DNA of 64,000 nucleotides, taken from contig NZ_JALZ01000015.1 of the NCBI RefSeq assembly GCF_000521785.1, forward strand, positions 24,737 to 88,736, read 5' to 3'. This document shows positions 44,906-54,204 of this stretch, one piece after another. Positions within the stretch are counted from its first letter, which is position 1, and every line of letters begins with the position of its first letter. Source of the DNA: Roseivivax halodurans JCM 10272 (GTDB lineage Bacteria; Pseudomonadota; Alphaproteobacteria; Rhodobacterales; Rhodobacteraceae). The position numbers and the translations under genes were made by a program. The notes below the pieces were generated by a model. The model worked only from the letters and a program-made list of their open reading frames with translations. It was not told where the DNA came from and ran no database searches.

Positions 44906-45597
44906 GCGCCGCGGATACGGGTCGCGACCCGCGCGCCCACCCATTCCGAGAGCGCCAGCGCGGCGAGCGCGATGCCGACCGAGATCGCAACGAGCGTGAG
45001 CGCCGCATTCTCGCCGCCCGGTACCTGCAGGAAGGCGTAGATCGCCGACGGGATCGTCTGTGTCTCCCCAGGGATGTTGGAGACGAAGGTGATCGTCGCG
45101 CCGAACTCGCCCATCGCCTTGGCGAAGGCGAGGATGCTGCCGGCGATCACACCCGGCGCGACAAGCGGCAGGGTCACCGTGGTGAAGACCTGTAGCTTCG
45201 AGGCGCCGAGAGTCCCGGCCGCCGATTCGAGCCGCGGATCCACCGCCTCGAAGGCAAGCCGGATGGCGCGCACCATGAGCGGAAACGCCATGATCCCCGC
45301 CGCGAGCGCCGCCCCGGTCCAGCGAAAGGCGAGCGTGATGCCGAAGGTCTCGTAGAGCATCGCACCGAGCGGACCCTGCCGTCCGAACGCGACGAGGAGG
45401 AGGTAGCCGGTGACGACGGGCGGCAGAATGAGCGGCAGGTGGACGGCCGCGTTGAGCACCTGCCGCCCCGGGAAGGACTTTCGCGCCAGCGCCCAGGCGA
45501 CGAGGATCCCGAGGGGGAGCGAAGCCATCGTCGCCACCAGCGAAACCTGCAGCGAGAGGCGCACCGCGTCCCAGGCCTCGGGGCCCAGACCCGTCAT
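44902..45597 (-). CDS. modB: Molybdate ABC transporter permease ModB
   Basis: 231 residues, five to six transmembrane helices; SLQVSLVATMASLPLGILVA at the N-terminus, LILPPVVTGYLLL and the EAA loop AAGTLGASKLQVFTTVTLPL (about residues 135-154), FAKAMGEFGATITF. Overlaps modA and modC by 4 bp each (ATGA). Confidence 0.95.
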   Translation of the reverse strand: MTGLGPEAWDAVRLSLQVSLVATMASLPLGILVAWALARKSFPGRQVLNAAVHLPLILPPVVTGYLLLVAFGRQGPLGAMLYETFGITLAFRWTGAALAAGIMAFPLMVRAIRLAFEAVDPRLESAAGTLGASKLQVFTTVTLPLVAPGVIAGSILAFAKAMGEFGATITFVSNIPGETQTIPSAIYAFLQVPGGENAALTLVAISVGIALAALALSEWVGARVATRIRGA

Positions 45598-46355
45598 TCC
45601 GGCACCCCGAATCCGTGGCTCTCGAGGATGGCGTGGCCGGCGTCGCTCGAGAGGTAATCGAGGAAGTCCTCCGCCGCCGCGGGTGCGGCAGCCTCGGCGG
45701 TGACCGCGCCGGGATAGAGGATGGGATCGTGGCTGCTGTCGGGGAAGGTGCCGAGGACGTGCACCCGCGGCTCCGCGGCCGCATCGGTCGCGTAGACGAT
45801 GCCGACCGGCGCCTCGCCGAGCGCCACAAGCGCAAGCGCCGCACGGACGTTGTCGGCCTGCGCGACGCGAGAGGCAAGCGCCTCCCACTGGCCCAGTGAT
45901 GTGAGCGCCTGCTTGCCGTAGATCCCCGCGGGCACCGCGTCGACGAGCGCCATGGCGAGCCGGTCGCCCTCTGCGAGATGCCGTGCCACGTCGTAGTCGG
46001 CGGTCAGCGACACGGGCGCAATCTCCGCGGGGCCATGGGCGATCAGGACGAGGCAGTTCTGCATCAGGACGCGGCGGCTGCCGGGCACGATCAGTCTCCG
46101 CTCCTCGAGCCAGTCCATCCAATCCACGTTGGCCGAGACGAAGACGTCCGCAGGGGCGCCCTGGGCGATCTGCCGCGCGAGCACCGAGCTGCCGGCGGGG
46201 GCGATCGTCGCGGCGTTGCCGGTCTCCTCCTCCCACGCCTCCGCCACCTGCCGCAGGGCGGGGCCGGTGCTTGCAGCGGCGAAGACGGTGATCTCGGACG
46301 CGAGCGCAGGGCTCGCGAAAAGCGTCAGGGCGAGGGTCAGGGCGCGGATCATCAC
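45594..46355 (-). CDS. modA: Periplasmic molybdate-binding protein ModA
   Basis: 253 residues; signal peptide ends at ALA-SEI (about residue 20). Type II binding fold beginning EITVFAAASTGPALRQVAE, with SSVLARQIAQGAPADVFVSAN and AVPAGIYGKQAL, all ModA marks; oxyanion-binding residues are the Ser/Ala/Val turns. Starts the modABC operon, divergent from ycjX across 130 bp. No ModE-like palindrome was recognised in that gap. Confidence 0.95.
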   Translation of the reverse strand: MMIRALTLALTLFASPALASEITVFAAASTGPALRQVAEAWEEETGNAATIAPAGSSVLARQIAQGAPADVFVSANVDWMDWLEERRLIVPGSRRVLMQNCLVLIAHGPAEIAPVSLTADYDVARHLAEGDRLAMALVDAVPAGIYGKQALTSLGQWEALASRVAQADNVRAALALVALGEAPVGIVYATDAAAEPRVHVLGTFPDSSHDPILYPGAVTAEAAAPAAAEDFLDYLSSDAGHAILESHGFGVPE

Positions 46356-46485
46356 GTCTCCGGTCGAGGGGCCGCTGACAATGTCGCGGCCTTGGCACCC
46401 GAGAGCAAGGCCCGCATGCCTGCCCTTTCACAACACCGGCCGCACCTCTATCTAGGCCCGAGGCAAAGACGACGGAGAGACCGCA

Positions 46486-47898
46486 TTGATCCTCGGAGAC
46501 ATCGCAGACCGCATCACCCGCGGGGTGGAAGGCCTGACAGGCAGCGTCTCCGAGACGTTCAGGGAGCCTGTCGTCCGGCTCGGGGTCACGGGCCTCTCGC
46601 GCGCCGGCAAGACCGTCTTCATCACCTCGCTGGTGTCGAACCTCATGGACCGGGGCCGCATGCCGCAGCTCCGCGCTGCCTCAGAGGGGCGGATCGAGGC
46701 CTCCTTCCTGCAGCCCCAGCCCGACGACACTCTGCCGCGCTTCGACTACGAGCGCCACCTCGCGGCGCTGACCGCCGAACAACCGCACTGGCCCGAGAGC
46801 ACCCGTGCCGTGAGCGAGCTGCGCCTGTCCATGCGCGTCAGGCCGAACGGCTTCTTCGCCGGCTTCCAGGGCGCGCGGAACGTGCATCTCGACATCGTCG
46901 ACTATCCGGGCGAGTGGCTGCTCGACCTCTCCCTGCTCGAGAAGAGCTACGCCGACTGGTCGCGGGAAACTCTCGATCGGCTGGAGAAGCGCGAGATCGC
47001 GCAGGCCTATCTCGAGCGCGCCCGCGCCGAGGATGCGAATGGCCAGCTGGAGGAGCCGAGGGCGAAGGCGCTGGCCGAGGCTTACACCGACTATCTCAAC
47101 ACCGCCCGGGAGGCGGGATATTCCGACTGCACGCCGGGGCGGTTCCTGCTGCCGGGCGATCTTGCGGGATCGCCGGTGCTGACCTTCGCGCCCCTGCCCC
47201 CGATCGACAGCGCGCATCGCCGTTCGCTCTGGCGAGAGTTCGAGCGGCGGTTCGAGGCCTACAAGTCCCGCGTGGTCAAGCCGTTCTTCCGCGACCACTT
47301 CGCCAAGATCGACCGGCAGATCGTGCTCGTCGACGCGCTCGGCGCCATCCATGCGGGTCCCGCCGCGGTCGAGGACCTGCGCAGGACCATGGCGGACATC
47401 CTCGGCGCCTTCCGCCCTGGCCGGAACGCCTTTCTCAGCCAGATCCTGATGGGGAAACGGGTCGAGAAGATCCTCTTTGCCGCGACCAAGGCCGATCACC
47501 TGCACCATACCCAGCACCCTTACCTGACCGCGCTCATGCAGGCGATGACGCGCGAGGCCGCCGACCGCGCCCAATTCGCGGGCGCCGAAACCAGCGCGAT
47601 GGCCATCGCCGCCCTCAGGGCCACCGTCGAGGAGACGCGCGAGCATCACGGGCGCGAGCTCCACTGCGTCCGCGGCACGCTCGCGAACGGAAAAAGCGCG
47701 GCGTTCTATCCGGGCGATCTGCCGCGGGACCCGCACAAGCTGCTCGGTCCCGCGCGGGACGGCGCGGAGAAATGGCTCGACGACGATTACGGTATCATGA
47801 CGTTCAGCCCCGCAAAGCTGTCGCTGCGCCCCGGCGAGGGACCGCCGCACATCCGGCTCGACCGCGCGGCGCAATTCCTGATCGGTGACCGGCTGTGA
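46486..47898 (+). CDS. YcjX family GTP-binding protein (DUF463)
   Basis: 470 residues from a TTG start with CGGAGAGA upstream. P-loop GLSRAGKTVFITSLV at about residues 35-50, and YcjX landmarks FDYERHLAAL, LDIVDYPGEWLLDL (switch-like DxxG equivalent), VKPFFRDHF and VLVDALGAI. A stress-related P-loop NTPase family of unknown role, linked to phage-shock genes in enterobacteria (ycjX-ycjF). The next gene is its usual partner. Confidence 0.9.
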   Translation: MILGDIADRITRGVEGLTGSVSETFREPVVRLGVTGLSRAGKTVFITSLVSNLMDRGRMPQLRAASEGRIEASFLQPQPDDTLPRFDYERHLAALTAEQPHWPESTRAVSELRLSMRVRPNGFFAGFQGARNVHLDIVDYPGEWLLDLSLLEKSYADWSRETLDRLEKREIAQAYLERARAEDANGQLEEPRAKALAEAYTDYLNTAREAGYSDCTPGRFLLPGDLAGSPVLTFAPLPPIDSAHRRSLWREFERRFEAYKSRVVKPFFRDHFAKIDRQIVLVDALGAIHAGPAAVEDLRRTMADILGAFRPGRNAFLSQILMGKRVEKILFAATKADHLHHTQHPYLTALMQAMTREAADRAQFAGAETSAMAIAALRATVEETREHHGRELHCVRGTLANGKSAAFYPGDLPRDPHKLLGPARDGAEKWLDDDYGIMTFSPAKLSLRPGEGPPHIRLDRAAQFLIGDRL

Positions 47899-48034
47899 GC
47901 GGGCCGACCGATCCGGCCGATCGAGGTGCCATCCCCGAGCCACGTTCGGGTAAGGCCGCCCCGTTGCCGCGCCATGCGTGGCGAAACGGCGGCGGTGCGC
48001 CAGACATACGGTTCTGCCTCGAAAGGAACGCGGC

Positions 48035-49060
48035 ATGACGAACGGCAAGTCCCGCAGCGGGCCTATCCTTTTCGAGCTCGACGAGGACGAACGGGCCCCG
48101 GCAGGCCCGGGCGAGGCGCCTCCGGTACCCGATGTCGGCGCCGATGACGCACCGCAGGGTGCCGCCATGCAGACCGCGGCACGGATCGCGTCGCGGCGCT
48201 CCACGGCGCTCGGGCGCTGGTTCTGGCGGCTCCTCGCGGCCATCGTCGGCGTCCTCGTGAGCGCGGCAGCCTGGAGCTTCGTCACCTCGCTCATGGCTGA
48301 GAGCCTCGTGATCGGCTGGGCGGTGACGGTCCTCCTCGGTCTCTTCACGCTGGTGGTGCTGCTACTCGCCGCGCGGGAGGCCGCTGCCTTCGCACGCCTC
48401 AACCGCGTCGACAGCCTCCATCGGGACGCGGGCGCGGCGCGGGCCGAGGGCGGGCTCGAAGCGGCGCGGCGCGTGATCGATCAGCTCGACACGCTCTACA
48501 AGGGGCGCGACGACACCCGCTGGGGGCGCGAGCGTCTGGCCGAACGGCGCGGCGACGTCTTCGATGGAGAGGCGCTTCTGGCGCTGGCGGAGGCGGAGCT
48601 CATGGCTCCTCTCGACCTCGCGGCACGCCGGGAGGTTCAGGCGGCCGCGCGGCAGGTGGCCGGTGTGACCGCGCTTGTGCCACTGGCATTCGCCGACGTG
48701 GCGGCGGCGCTCTCCTCGAACCTGCGCATGATCCGGCGCGTGGCCGAGATCTACGGGGGACGGTCGGGCACACTCGGCACGTGGCGTCTGACCCGCGCGG
48801 TATTCTCCCATCTGGTCGCGACCGGCGCCATAGCTGCCGGAGAAGACATGCTCGAGCCGATCCTCGGCGGCTCCATGCTCGCCCGGCTGTCCCGGCGCTT
48901 TGGCGAGGGTGTGGTGAACGGCACGCTCACGGCCCGCGTGGGCGTTGCCGCGATGGAAGTCTGCCGCCCGATCCCGTTTTCGCCTGAAACCCGGCCATCC
49001 GTGCGCGGCATTGTCGCGCAAAGCCTGACCGGCCTCTTCGACAAATCGGGCAAGGGCTGA
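48035..49060 (+). CDS. YcjF-like membrane protein (TIGR01620/DUF697)
   Basis: 341 residues from MTNGKSRSGP with GAAAGGA upstream; the longer reading lacks a ribosome site. Acidic N-terminal ~60 residues, two transmembrane helices at about 70-125 (LLAAIVGVLVSAAAWSFVTS; WAVTVLLGLFTLVVLLLAA), a long amphipathic region and DUF697 at the C-terminus (VTALVPLAFADVAAALSSNL, IRRVAEIYGGRSG). Obligate companion of YcjX; inner membrane; function unknown. Confidence 0.88.
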   Translation: MTNGKSRSGPILFELDEDERAPAGPGEAPPVPDVGADDAPQGAAMQTAARIASRRSTALGRWFWRLLAAIVGVLVSAAAWSFVTSLMAESLVIGWAVTVLLGLFTLVVLLLAAREAAAFARLNRVDSLHRDAGAARAEGGLEAARRVIDQLDTLYKGRDDTRWGRERLAERRGDVFDGEALLALAEAELMAPLDLAARREVQAAARQVAGVTALVPLAFADVAAALSSNLRMIRRVAEIYGGRSGTLGTWRLTRAVFSHLVATGAIAAGEDMLEPILGGSMLARLSRRFGEGVVNGTLTARVGVAAMEVCRPIPFSPETRPSVRGIVAQSLTGLFDKSGKG

Positions 49061-49064
49061 CTGC

Positions 49065-49097
49065 GTAAAAACGGGCGGCCCCGCGCTGGGACCGCCC
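49065..49097 (-). terminator. Terminator of the small membrane protein gene
   Basis: Stem GGGCGG-CCC/GGG-CCGCCC between 49073 and 49097 with a GCGCT loop; on the minus strand followed by TTTTTACGC (49071-49065 region). Lies between convergent genes. Confidence 0.75.
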
Positions 49098-49120
49098 GCC
49101 CTCCTCCCTCGCCGGGGATG

Positions 49121-49423
49121 TTACTGGGCCTCGGGGGCCGCAGTTCCCGATCCACCGGTCGGAGCAAGCGGAGCGTCCTGCGCATCCGAAGCCGGCGCGC
49201 CCTGCTCCGTTGCCACGGGCGCCTGGGCCGGTGCGGTATCCCCGTCCCCTCCGATGATCGAGGTGCCGACGATCACGGCGATTATGAGGGCGACGACCAC
49301 ACCGAGACCTGCAACCGCGCCGCGCGAGGACCGGGGCGTGCGAAGTTGAGGATCGGCGTTGAGCTGTTGCGCATAAGGGTCGTGCGCTTGATGGGTGTGC
49401 TGAGAGCGGTCGCTGTAGGCCAT
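49121..49423 (-). CDS. Small single-pass membrane protein, function unknown
   Basis: 100 residues from MAYSDRSQHT with AGGAG upstream. A His/Gln-rich cytoplasmic N-terminus, one transmembrane helix at about residues 36-57 (GAVAGLGVVVALIIAVIVGT) and a Pro/Ala/Gln/Glu-rich disordered periplasmic tail. Terminated by the hairpin at 49065-49097. No family recognised. Confidence 0.7.
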   Translation of the reverse strand: MAYSDRSQHTHQAHDPYAQQLNADPQLRTPRSSRGAVAGLGVVVALIIAVIVGTSIIGGDGDTAPAQAPVATEQGAPASDAQDAPLAPTGGSGTAAPEAQ

Positions 49424-49916
49424 GACGGGATCTCCTATTCCCAATCCGTCCCGGCATTGCGCCGGGGTTCTGGCATAAGAGGTTGGGATTTCGGAGGACG
49501 ATTTCGACGAGCGAGAAGGATCGAGCGGAAATGCGGCGACCGGCCGCCATATCGGGCTTTCCGCTTCGGCCGGTTCCGGCCGCGCTGCACTGCGGCAACC
49601 ATTGTTGAGCCAAGCCTCGCCCATAGCATGTGCGGATCGGCGACCTCTGGCTTATTGCCCGAGCAGCGATGAACCTTCACCCGGGAGCCCAGAAGCGGAT
49701 TCCCGGGCTCACTCCCGCAATCCCGCCGCCTTTACGCCGGGCGGGGCCGCGCCTATAACGCCCGCCATGATGGCCGTCTTCGCGATCCTCATCCGAATTA
49801 CGTGCCCGGCGCCGTGACCCCCGTGGGGGAACGCTCCGCCGGGCCAAAGGCGCCGGGAGAACCGCGCCGCCCCTCCCGCCGACAATGCCGACGATATTTC
49901 CGCAAGGACGCCCGAC
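49424..49916. other. 493-bp divergent region upstream of ileS
   Basis: Contains the predicted ileS promoter (49731-49759) and must hold the promoter of the small membrane protein gene. Short plus-strand frames (for example from 49602) have no ribosome site. No T-box is seen, as expected for an alphaproteobacterium. Confidence 0.4.
49731..49759 (+). promoter_or_regulatory. Candidate ileS promoter
   Basis: TTTACG (49731-49736), exact 17-bp spacer, TATAAC (49754-49759). Predicted leader about 150 nt to the ileS ATG. Confidence 0.5.
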
Positions 49917-52900
49917 ATGTGCGCCGACACGACCGACACCAAGACCGCGACGCCTGACTACAAGGACACGCTGAACCTGCCGCAGACGGACTTTCCGATG
50001 CGGGCGGGCCTGCCCAAGCGCGAGCCCGGCTGGCTCGAGCGCTGGGAGGAGATCGGCATCTACGACCGGCTGCGCGAGACCGCCGGGGATCGCACGCCCT
50101 TCACCCTGCATGACGGCCCGCCCTATGCCAACGGGCACCTTCATATCGGTCACGCGCTCAACAAGACGATCAAGGACATCATCGTGCGCTCGCACCAGAT
50201 GATGGGGCACGATGCGCGCTACATCCCCGGCTGGGACTGCCACGGCCTGCCGATCGAGTGGAAGATCGAGGAGCAGTACCGCGCCAAGGGGCAGGACAAG
50301 GATCAGGTGAACGTCGTCGACTTCCGGCAGGAATGCCGCAAGTTCGCCGAGAGCTGGATCGACGTGCAGCGCGAGGAGTTCAAGCGGCTCGGCGTCACCG
50401 GTTGCTGGGATCGCCCGTACCTCACCATGGATTTCCGCGCCGAGCGGATCATCGCGGAGGAATTCCAGAAATTCCTCATGACCGGCACGCTCTATCAGGG
50501 CTCGAAACCCGTGATGTGGTCCCCGGTCGAGAAGACCGCGCTCGCCGAGGCCGAGGTCGAATACCACGACAAGGAGAGCTTCACGATCTGGGTGAAGTTC
50601 CCCGTGACCGAGTTCCGCCTGCCCGAAGTGGACGTCTCGGACGAGGAGATGTCGGACGACGAGCGCGAGGCGGTGGTGCAGGCGCGGGCCGAGGCCCGCG
50701 ACGCCTTCGTCGGCACCAAGGTGGTGATCTGGACGACGACGCCCTGGACCATCCCCTCGAACAAGGCGGTCGTCTTCGGCTCAGACTTCTCCTACGGCCT
50801 CTACGAGGTCACGGACACGCCCGGGGAATGCTGGGCGCGCGCCGGCGAGCGGTTCATCCTCGCCGACAAGCTGGCCGCGCAGACCTTCGCCAAGGCGCGC
50901 CTCGAGGACGGGATGTGGCGCCGGGTGCGCGACGTCACGCCAGAGCAACTCGCCGGCATGGAGCTGGCGCACCCGCTCGCCGGAGCCGAAGGCGGACAAG
51001 GCGAATGGGACGATCCGCGCGACTTCCGGGCCGCCGACTTCGTCACCGACGAGGAGGGCACCGGTTTCGTCCATTGCGCGCCGTCGCACGGGATGGAGGA
51101 ATACGAACTCTACCGCGGACTCGGCATGCTGGCGCAGGTCATCACCTACAACGTGATGGATGACGGCAGCTTCCGCGAGGACCTCCCCTTCTTCGGCGGC
51201 AAACGGATCCTCAAGGAGAACGGCAAGGAGGGCGACGCCAACAAGGCGGTGATCGACACGCTGGTCGCCAACGGCGGCCTGCTCGCCCGCGGCAAGATCA
51301 AGCACTCCTATCCCCATTCCTGGCGCTCGAAGGCCCCGGTCATCTACCGCAACACCGCCCAGTGGTTCGCCGCGATCGATCGGCCTGTCGGCGACGGCCA
51401 GGACGAGAACGGCAAGACCATCCGCGAGCGCGCGCTGACCTGCATCGATCAGGTGAAGTGGACGCCGCAATCGGGCCGAAACCGTCTGCATTCGATGATG
51501 GAGAGCCGCCCCGACTGGGTGCTCTCGCGCCAGCGCGCCTGGGGCGTCCCGCTGACCTGCTTCACGAAGAAGGGCGGCAAGCCGACCGATCCCAATTTCC
51601 TCCTGCGCGATCCGGCGGTGAACGCGCGCATCCTCGCCGCCTTCGAAGAGGAAGGCGCCGACGCCTGGTACAAGGACGGCGCGAAGGAGCGCTTCCTCGG
51701 AAACGACTACGACGCGTCCGAGTGGGACCAGGTCTTTGACATCCTCGACGTGTGGTTCGACAGCGGCTCGACCCACGCCTTCGTGCTGCGCGACCGCGAG
51801 GACGGCACCGAGGACGGCATCGCCGACGTCTACATGGAGGGCACCGACCAACACCGCGGCTGGTTCCATTCCTCGATGCTGCAGGCCTGCGGCACGATGG
51901 GCCGCGCGCCCTATCGCAACGTGGTGACGCACGGCTTCACGCTCGACGAGAAGGGCAACAAGATGTCCAAGTCGCTCGGGAACACGGTCGGTCCCGAGGA
52001 CGTCATCAAGCAGTACGGCGCGGACATCCTGCGGCTCTGGGTGGCGCAGGCGGATTACACCTCCGACCAGCGCATCGGGCCCGAAATCCTCAAGGGCACC
52101 GCCGACAGCTACCGCCGCCTGCGCAACACCATGCGCTTCATGCTCGGCGCGCTGTCGCATTTCCGCGAAGAGGATCGCGTCGCCCACGAGGACATGCCCG
52201 AACTCGAGCGCTGGGTGCTGCACCGCGTCGCAGAGCTCGACGAGCGGGTCCGCACCGGCTACCGCGCCTTCGATTTCCAGGGCACGTTCCGCGCGCTCTT
52301 CGACTTCGCGACGGTGGACCTCTCGGCCTTCTACTTCGACATCCGCAAGGACGCGCTCTACTGCGACGGCGACACGACGCGCCGCCGGGCGGCACGGACC
52401 GTGATGGACATCCTCTTCCACCGGCTGACGACGTGGCTCGCCCCGATCCTCGTCTTCACGACCGAGGAAGTCTGGCTCGAGCGCTTCCCCGGCGAGCGCT
52501 CCTCCGTCCACCTGCAGGACATGCCCGAGACGCCGCAAGCCTGGCGCGACGACGCGCTCGCGGCGAAATGGGCCGAGGTGCGCCGCGCCCGCCGCGTGGT
52601 GACCGCCGCGCTCGAGGTCAAGCGCACCGAGAAGGTGATCGGCGCATCCCTCGAGGCCGCTCCCATCGTGCATGTCGACAGCGAGGATACCCTCGGGGCG
52701 CTCAGAAGCGTCGCGTTCGAGGACGTCTGCATCACGTCGGACATCGCGCTCACGAACGATCCCGCGCCCGCCGAGGCCTACCGCCTTCCCGAGGTCGACG
52801 GCATCGCGGTGGTCTTCGAGACCGCCGACGGGGCGAAGTGCCAGAGGTGCTGGAAGATCCTGCCCGATGTCGGCACGCACGCCCATCCCGACGTCTGCGG

Positions 52901-52925
52901 CCGCTGTGACGACGCACTGAGCTGA
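49917..52925 (+). CDS. ileS: Isoleucyl-tRNA synthetase
   Basis: 1002 residues, preceded by AAGGA. Class I signatures: HIGH in PYANGHLHIGHALNKTIKD (about residue 75), the editing domain with TTTPWTIPSNKAVVFG, KMSKS in EKGNKMSKSLGN (about residue 680), and a C-terminal zinc knuckle CQRCWKI...CGRC. It is the bacterial IleRS type. Charges tRNA-Ile; editing removes Val. Followed by a long imperfect hairpin. Confidence 0.97.
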   Translation: MCADTTDTKTATPDYKDTLNLPQTDFPMRAGLPKREPGWLERWEEIGIYDRLRETAGDRTPFTLHDGPPYANGHLHIGHALNKTIKDIIVRSHQMMGHDARYIPGWDCHGLPIEWKIEEQYRAKGQDKDQVNVVDFRQECRKFAESWIDVQREEFKRLGVTGCWDRPYLTMDFRAERIIAEEFQKFLMTGTLYQGSKPVMWSPVEKTALAEAEVEYHDKESFTIWVKFPVTEFRLPEVDVSDEEMSDDEREAVVQARAEARDAFVGTKVVIWTTTPWTIPSNKAVVFGSDFSYGLYEVTDTPGECWARAGERFILADKLAAQTFAKARLEDGMWRRVRDVTPEQLAGMELAHPLAGAEGGQGEWDDPRDFRAADFVTDEEGTGFVHCAPSHGMEEYELYRGLGMLAQVITYNVMDDGSFREDLPFFGGKRILKENGKEGDANKAVIDTLVANGGLLARGKIKHSYPHSWRSKAPVIYRNTAQWFAAIDRPVGDGQDENGKTIRERALTCIDQVKWTPQSGRNRLHSMMESRPDWVLSRQRAWGVPLTCFTKKGGKPTDPNFLLRDPAVNARILAAFEEEGADAWYKDGAKERFLGNDYDASEWDQVFDILDVWFDSGSTHAFVLRDREDGTEDGIADVYMEGTDQHRGWFHSSMLQACGTMGRAPYRNVVTHGFTLDEKGNKMSKSLGNTVGPEDVIKQYGADILRLWVAQADYTSDQRIGPEILKGTADSYRRLRNTMRFMLGALSHFREEDRVAHEDMPELERWVLHRVAELDERVRTGYRAFDFQGTFRALFDFATVDLSAFYFDIRKDALYCDGDTTRRRAARTVMDILFHRLTTWLAPILVFTTEEVWLERFPGERSSVHLQDMPETPQAWRDDALAAKWAEVRRARRVVTAALEVKRTEKVIGASLEAAPIVHVDSEDTLGALRSVAFEDVCITSDIALTNDPAPAEAYRLPEVDGIAVVFETADGAKCQRCWKILPDVGTHAHPDVCGRCDDALS

Positions 52926-52930
52926 ACCTC

Positions 52931-52962
52931 CCGGGGGCGCGACACTCAGGTCGCGTCCCCGG
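52931..52962 (+). terminator. Stem-loop after ileS (no U tract)
   Basis: 13-bp stem with one mismatch (52931-52943 with 52950-52962), ACTCAG loop, 5 bp after the ileS stop. Lacks a T run, so possibly a 3'-end stabiliser or weak terminator. Confidence 0.45.
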
Positions 52963-53100
52963 ACATGGGAAATCGCCGGGTGAGGCACGGTCGCGTCGCG
53001 TGCCCGCCCGTGTTCGAGCCCGCCCCCTACCTTCGCTTGTGCGTCGCGCGGCCTTCACGCTACCATCGGACACGCCGATTTATCCGGGAAGGACACGACC

Positions 53101-54123
53101 TTGGCCACCGATCACCGCCCGCTGACCCTGCGCGACGTCTCCGAGGCGTCGGGCGTCTCCGAGATGACGGTCAGCCGTGTCCTCCGCAACCGCGGCGATG
53201 TCAGCCAGGCCACGCGGGAGAAGGTGCTCGAGGCCGCCAAATCCCTCGGCTACGTCCCGAACAAGATCGCCGGCGCGCTCGCGAGCCAGCGTGTGAACCT
53301 CGTCGCCGTGATCATTCCGAGCTTCCGCAACATGGTCTTTCCCGAGGTGCTGAGCGGCATCAGCCGCGAGCTCGAGGAGACCGAGCTGCAACCCGTCGTC
53401 GGCGTCACCGACTACCTGCCCGAAAAGGAGGAGAAGGTCCTCTACGAGATGCTCTCTTGGCGCCCGTCGGGCGTCATCATCGCCGGGCTCGAGCATTCCG
53501 ACGCGAGCCGAGCCATGCTCCAGGCGAGCGGCATCCCGGTCGTCGAGATCATGGACACCGACGGAACGCCCGTCGATTGCGCGGTCGGGATCTCTCACCG
53601 TCGCGCCGGTCGAGAGATGGCGCGCGCGATCCTCAAGCAGGGCTACCAGAATATCGGCTTCATGGGCACCAAGATGCCGCTCGATCACCGCGCAAGGAAG
53701 CGCTTCGAGGGCTTCACCGAGCATCTCGCGAAGTCCGGCGTCGAGATCATGGACCAGGAATTCTACTCGGGCGGCTCGGCGCTCGCCAAGGGCCGCGAGA
53801 TGACGGCCGCCATGCTCGAACGCACACCCGAGCTCGATTTCCTCTACTACTCCAACGACATGATCGGCGCGGGGGGCCTGCTGCACCTGCTCGACAAGGG
53901 CATCGACGTGCCCGGTCAGGTGGGTCTTGCGGGCTTCAACGGGGTCGAGCTGCTCGACGGCCTGCCCCGCCGCCTCGCCACCATGGACGCCTGCCGCACC
54001 GAGATCGGCGTGAAGGCCGCCCAGATCATCGCGGCCCGCGTTTCGGATCCGTCCGCGCCGGTCGAAGCCAAGGTCGAGCTCAGCCCGACCATCGCTTACG
54101 GAGACACGCTCCGGCGCCGCTGA
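53101..54123 (+). CDS. LacI family transcriptional regulator
   Basis: 340 residues from a TTG start with GGAAGGA upstream. LacI helix-turn-helix and hinge: TLRDVSEASGVSEMTVSRVL at residues 9-28, then GYVPNKIAGALAS. The core is a periplasmic-binding-protein-like ligand domain (VIIPSFRNMVFPEVLSGI; GLAGFNGVELLDGL). Resembles the gluconate-type (GntR) branch. It precedes a PhnM-like gene by 81 bp; that gap is bracketed by a 9-bp inverted repeat. Effector unknown; regulation of the downstream gene is inferred. Confidence 0.9.
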   Translation: MATDHRPLTLRDVSEASGVSEMTVSRVLRNRGDVSQATREKVLEAAKSLGYVPNKIAGALASQRVNLVAVIIPSFRNMVFPEVLSGISRELEETELQPVVGVTDYLPEKEEKVLYEMLSWRPSGVIIAGLEHSDASRAMLQASGIPVVEIMDTDGTPVDCAVGISHRRAGREMARAILKQGYQNIGFMGTKMPLDHRARKRFEGFTEHLAKSGVEIMDQEFYSGGSALAKGREMTAAMLERTPELDFLYYSNDMIGAGGLLHLLDKGIDVPGQVGLAGFNGVELLDGLPRRLATMDACRTEIGVKAAQIIAARVSDPSAPVEAKVELSPTIAYGDTLRRR

Positions 54124-54125
54124 TC

Positions 54126-54204
54126 ATTCCGGTTGTGAAGAAGTTTGCGGAGATCGTTGTTAATCTGTCATTTCCGCGACATACACGCCCCTTAAAACCG
54201 GAAT
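54126..54204. promoter_or_regulatory. 9-bp inverted repeat bracketing the lacI/phnM-like gap
   Basis: ATTCCGGTT (54126-54134, just after the LacI gene stop) and AACCGGAAT (54196-54204, ending right before the next ATG) are exact complements 61 bp apart. ATTCCGG recurs inside the next gene near 54226. Could be two half-operators for the LacI protein or a long-range stem. Confidence 0.4.

Noticed and set aside
46356..46485. ModE-type operator in front of modA
   Set aside because: No AT-rich TATA-type palindrome is visible in the 130-bp gap.
49602..49817. 71-residue plus-strand frame upstream of ileS
   Set aside because: No ribosome site, overlaps the predicted promoter, low-complexity composition.
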